DNA from: CAZHRC01 sp964533865
GTDB lineage: Bacteria > Bacillota > Clostridia > Tissierellales > Peptoniphilaceae
Reading direction: 5' to 3'
Assembly (NCBI GenBank): GCA_964533865.1
Contig: CAZHRC010000041.1
Coordinates: 1 to 5,627 of the forward strand
Length of the DNA stretch: 5,627 nucleotides
Under the pieces are notes generated by a model that saw only the letters and a program-made list of their open reading frames with translations, did no database searches and had not been told where the DNA came from. Positions within the stretch are counted from its first letter, which is position 1; the number at the start of each line of letters is the position of its first letter. A program made the position numbers and the translations under genes. Of the stretch, positions 5,028 through 5,627 are shown piece after piece.

Positions 5028-5627
5028 TTGGTCGAAAAAGCAAAAACGCCTGCAATTCGATTTAAAGGATTCACTGATGATTGGGAACAGCGTAAGTTAA
5101 GGGAGGTGGTTGAGCGTGTCGTTAGAAAGAACATAAAGAACGAATCATCCTTGCCGCTTACTATATCAGCACAACTCGGTTTAGTTGACCAAATAACATA
5201 CTTCAATAATCGCGTAGCAAGCCGCGATGTGAGTAATTATTACCTCGTGCTAAATGGCGAGTTTGCTTATAACAAAAGCACCTCCGAGGGTTTCCCATTT
5301 GGTGTAGTTAAGCGCCTAGATTTACACGAAAAGGGAGTATTATCTACGCTTTATATAATATTCTCCATTAAAGACGCTATAAAAACGAACAGCAATTATC
5401 TGACTGTTTTCTTTGATACGGATGGATGGCATAAAGGTGTTGCGAAACGAGCCGCAGAGGGAGCTAGAAATCATGGATTACTCAATATTTCAGCAGATGA
5501 CTTCTTTGACATAGACCTACTTTTGCCATGTAAAGAAGCAGAACAGTCCTTAATCGGATCGTATTTTAAAAACCTCGACCACCTCATCACCCTTCATCAG
5601 CGTAAGCTGGAAAAACTCAAAAACATC
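5028..5627 (+). CDS. hsdS: Type I restriction-modification system, specificity subunit HsdS, N-terminal half (cut by window end)
   Basis: The 200 codons present run to the window edge without a stop. HsdS carries two target-recognition domains separated by conserved helices and sets the DNA sequence bound by the whole enzyme. The N-terminus reads TPAIRFKGFTDDWEQRKL (residues 7-24), the usual opening of Bacillota HsdS. Residues ~25-165 are the first recognition domain, with SAQLGLVDQITYF (47-59), VASRDVSNYY (63-72), FAYNKSTSEGFPFG (79-92) and GARNHGLLNI (145-154). Residues ~170-200 are the start of the central conserved helix (SLIGSYFKNLDHLITLHQRK at 174-193). A full protein has about 380-430 residues, so roughly half is present and the second domain is missing. 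The start is the TTG at 5028, one base after the hsdM stop, chosen for its GGAGG at eight bases. hsdR is not visible and may lie to the right. Confidence 0.95.
   Translation, partial: MVEKAKTPAIRFKGFTDDWEQRKLREVVERVVRKNIKNESSLPLTISAQLGLVDQITYFNNRVASRDVSNYYLVLNGEFAYNKSTSEGFPFGVVKRLDLHEKGVLSTLYIIFSIKDAIKTNSNYLTVFFDTDGWHKGVAKRAAEGARNHGLLNISADDFFDIDLLLPCKEAEQSLIGSYFKNLDHLITLHQRKLEKLKNI

Overview
The window looks like a low-to-moderate GC Bacillota chromosome, most likely Bacillaceae. The evidence is the 5S rRNA type, strong AGGAGG-type ribosome binding sites, a tRNA-Thr with encoded CCA, SigA-like promoters, and an HsdS protein of the kind common in Bacillus, Staphylococcus and Lactobacillus. I cannot name the genus.

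Layout, left to right. (1) 1-240: the 3' end of a ribosomal RNA operon (5S rRNA tail), a long perfect-looking hairpin, tRNA-Thr(CGU) and a clear intrinsic terminator. (2) 241-1553: about 1.3 kb with little coding sequence. It holds three diverged copies of a ~150 bp element (A 323-469, B 895-1043, C 1051-1140). B and C are in tandem. A is separated from B by a ~420 bp insert carrying a 16-bp tandem repeat (465-518), a set of competing inverted repeats, a small basic protein gene on the minus strand (624-908) and two T-tailed hairpins reading on the plus strand. The rest (1141-1553) has a minus-strand mini-ORF with a perfect Shine-Dalgarno inside a hairpin, another hairpin and a candidate promoter. 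(3) 1554-2318: a multi-membrane-span protein resembling the CPBP (CAAX protease/bacteriocin-processing) family, with an incomplete catalytic motif. (4) 2441-5627: a type I restriction-modification operon, hsdM (861 aa, unusually long) followed one base later by hsdS, which is cut by the window end after 200 codons. hsdR is not in the window.

How it works together: HsdM and HsdS should form the modification enzyme (M2S) that methylates adenine in a bipartite target, with HsdS choosing the target. With HsdR, presumably outside the window, it would restrict foreign DNA. hsdM and hsdS are translationally coupled. The membrane protein is co-directional with hsdM, with a 122 bp gap and no clear terminator between them, so some co-transcription is possible. 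The stretch from tRNA-Thr to the restriction system reads as a variable region next to an rRNA/tRNA locus. That is an inference: no attachment-site duplication or integrase is visible.

No clearly new defence system is proven here. The least explained parts are the A/B/C repeat family with its insert, and the ~340-residue C-terminal extension of HsdM.
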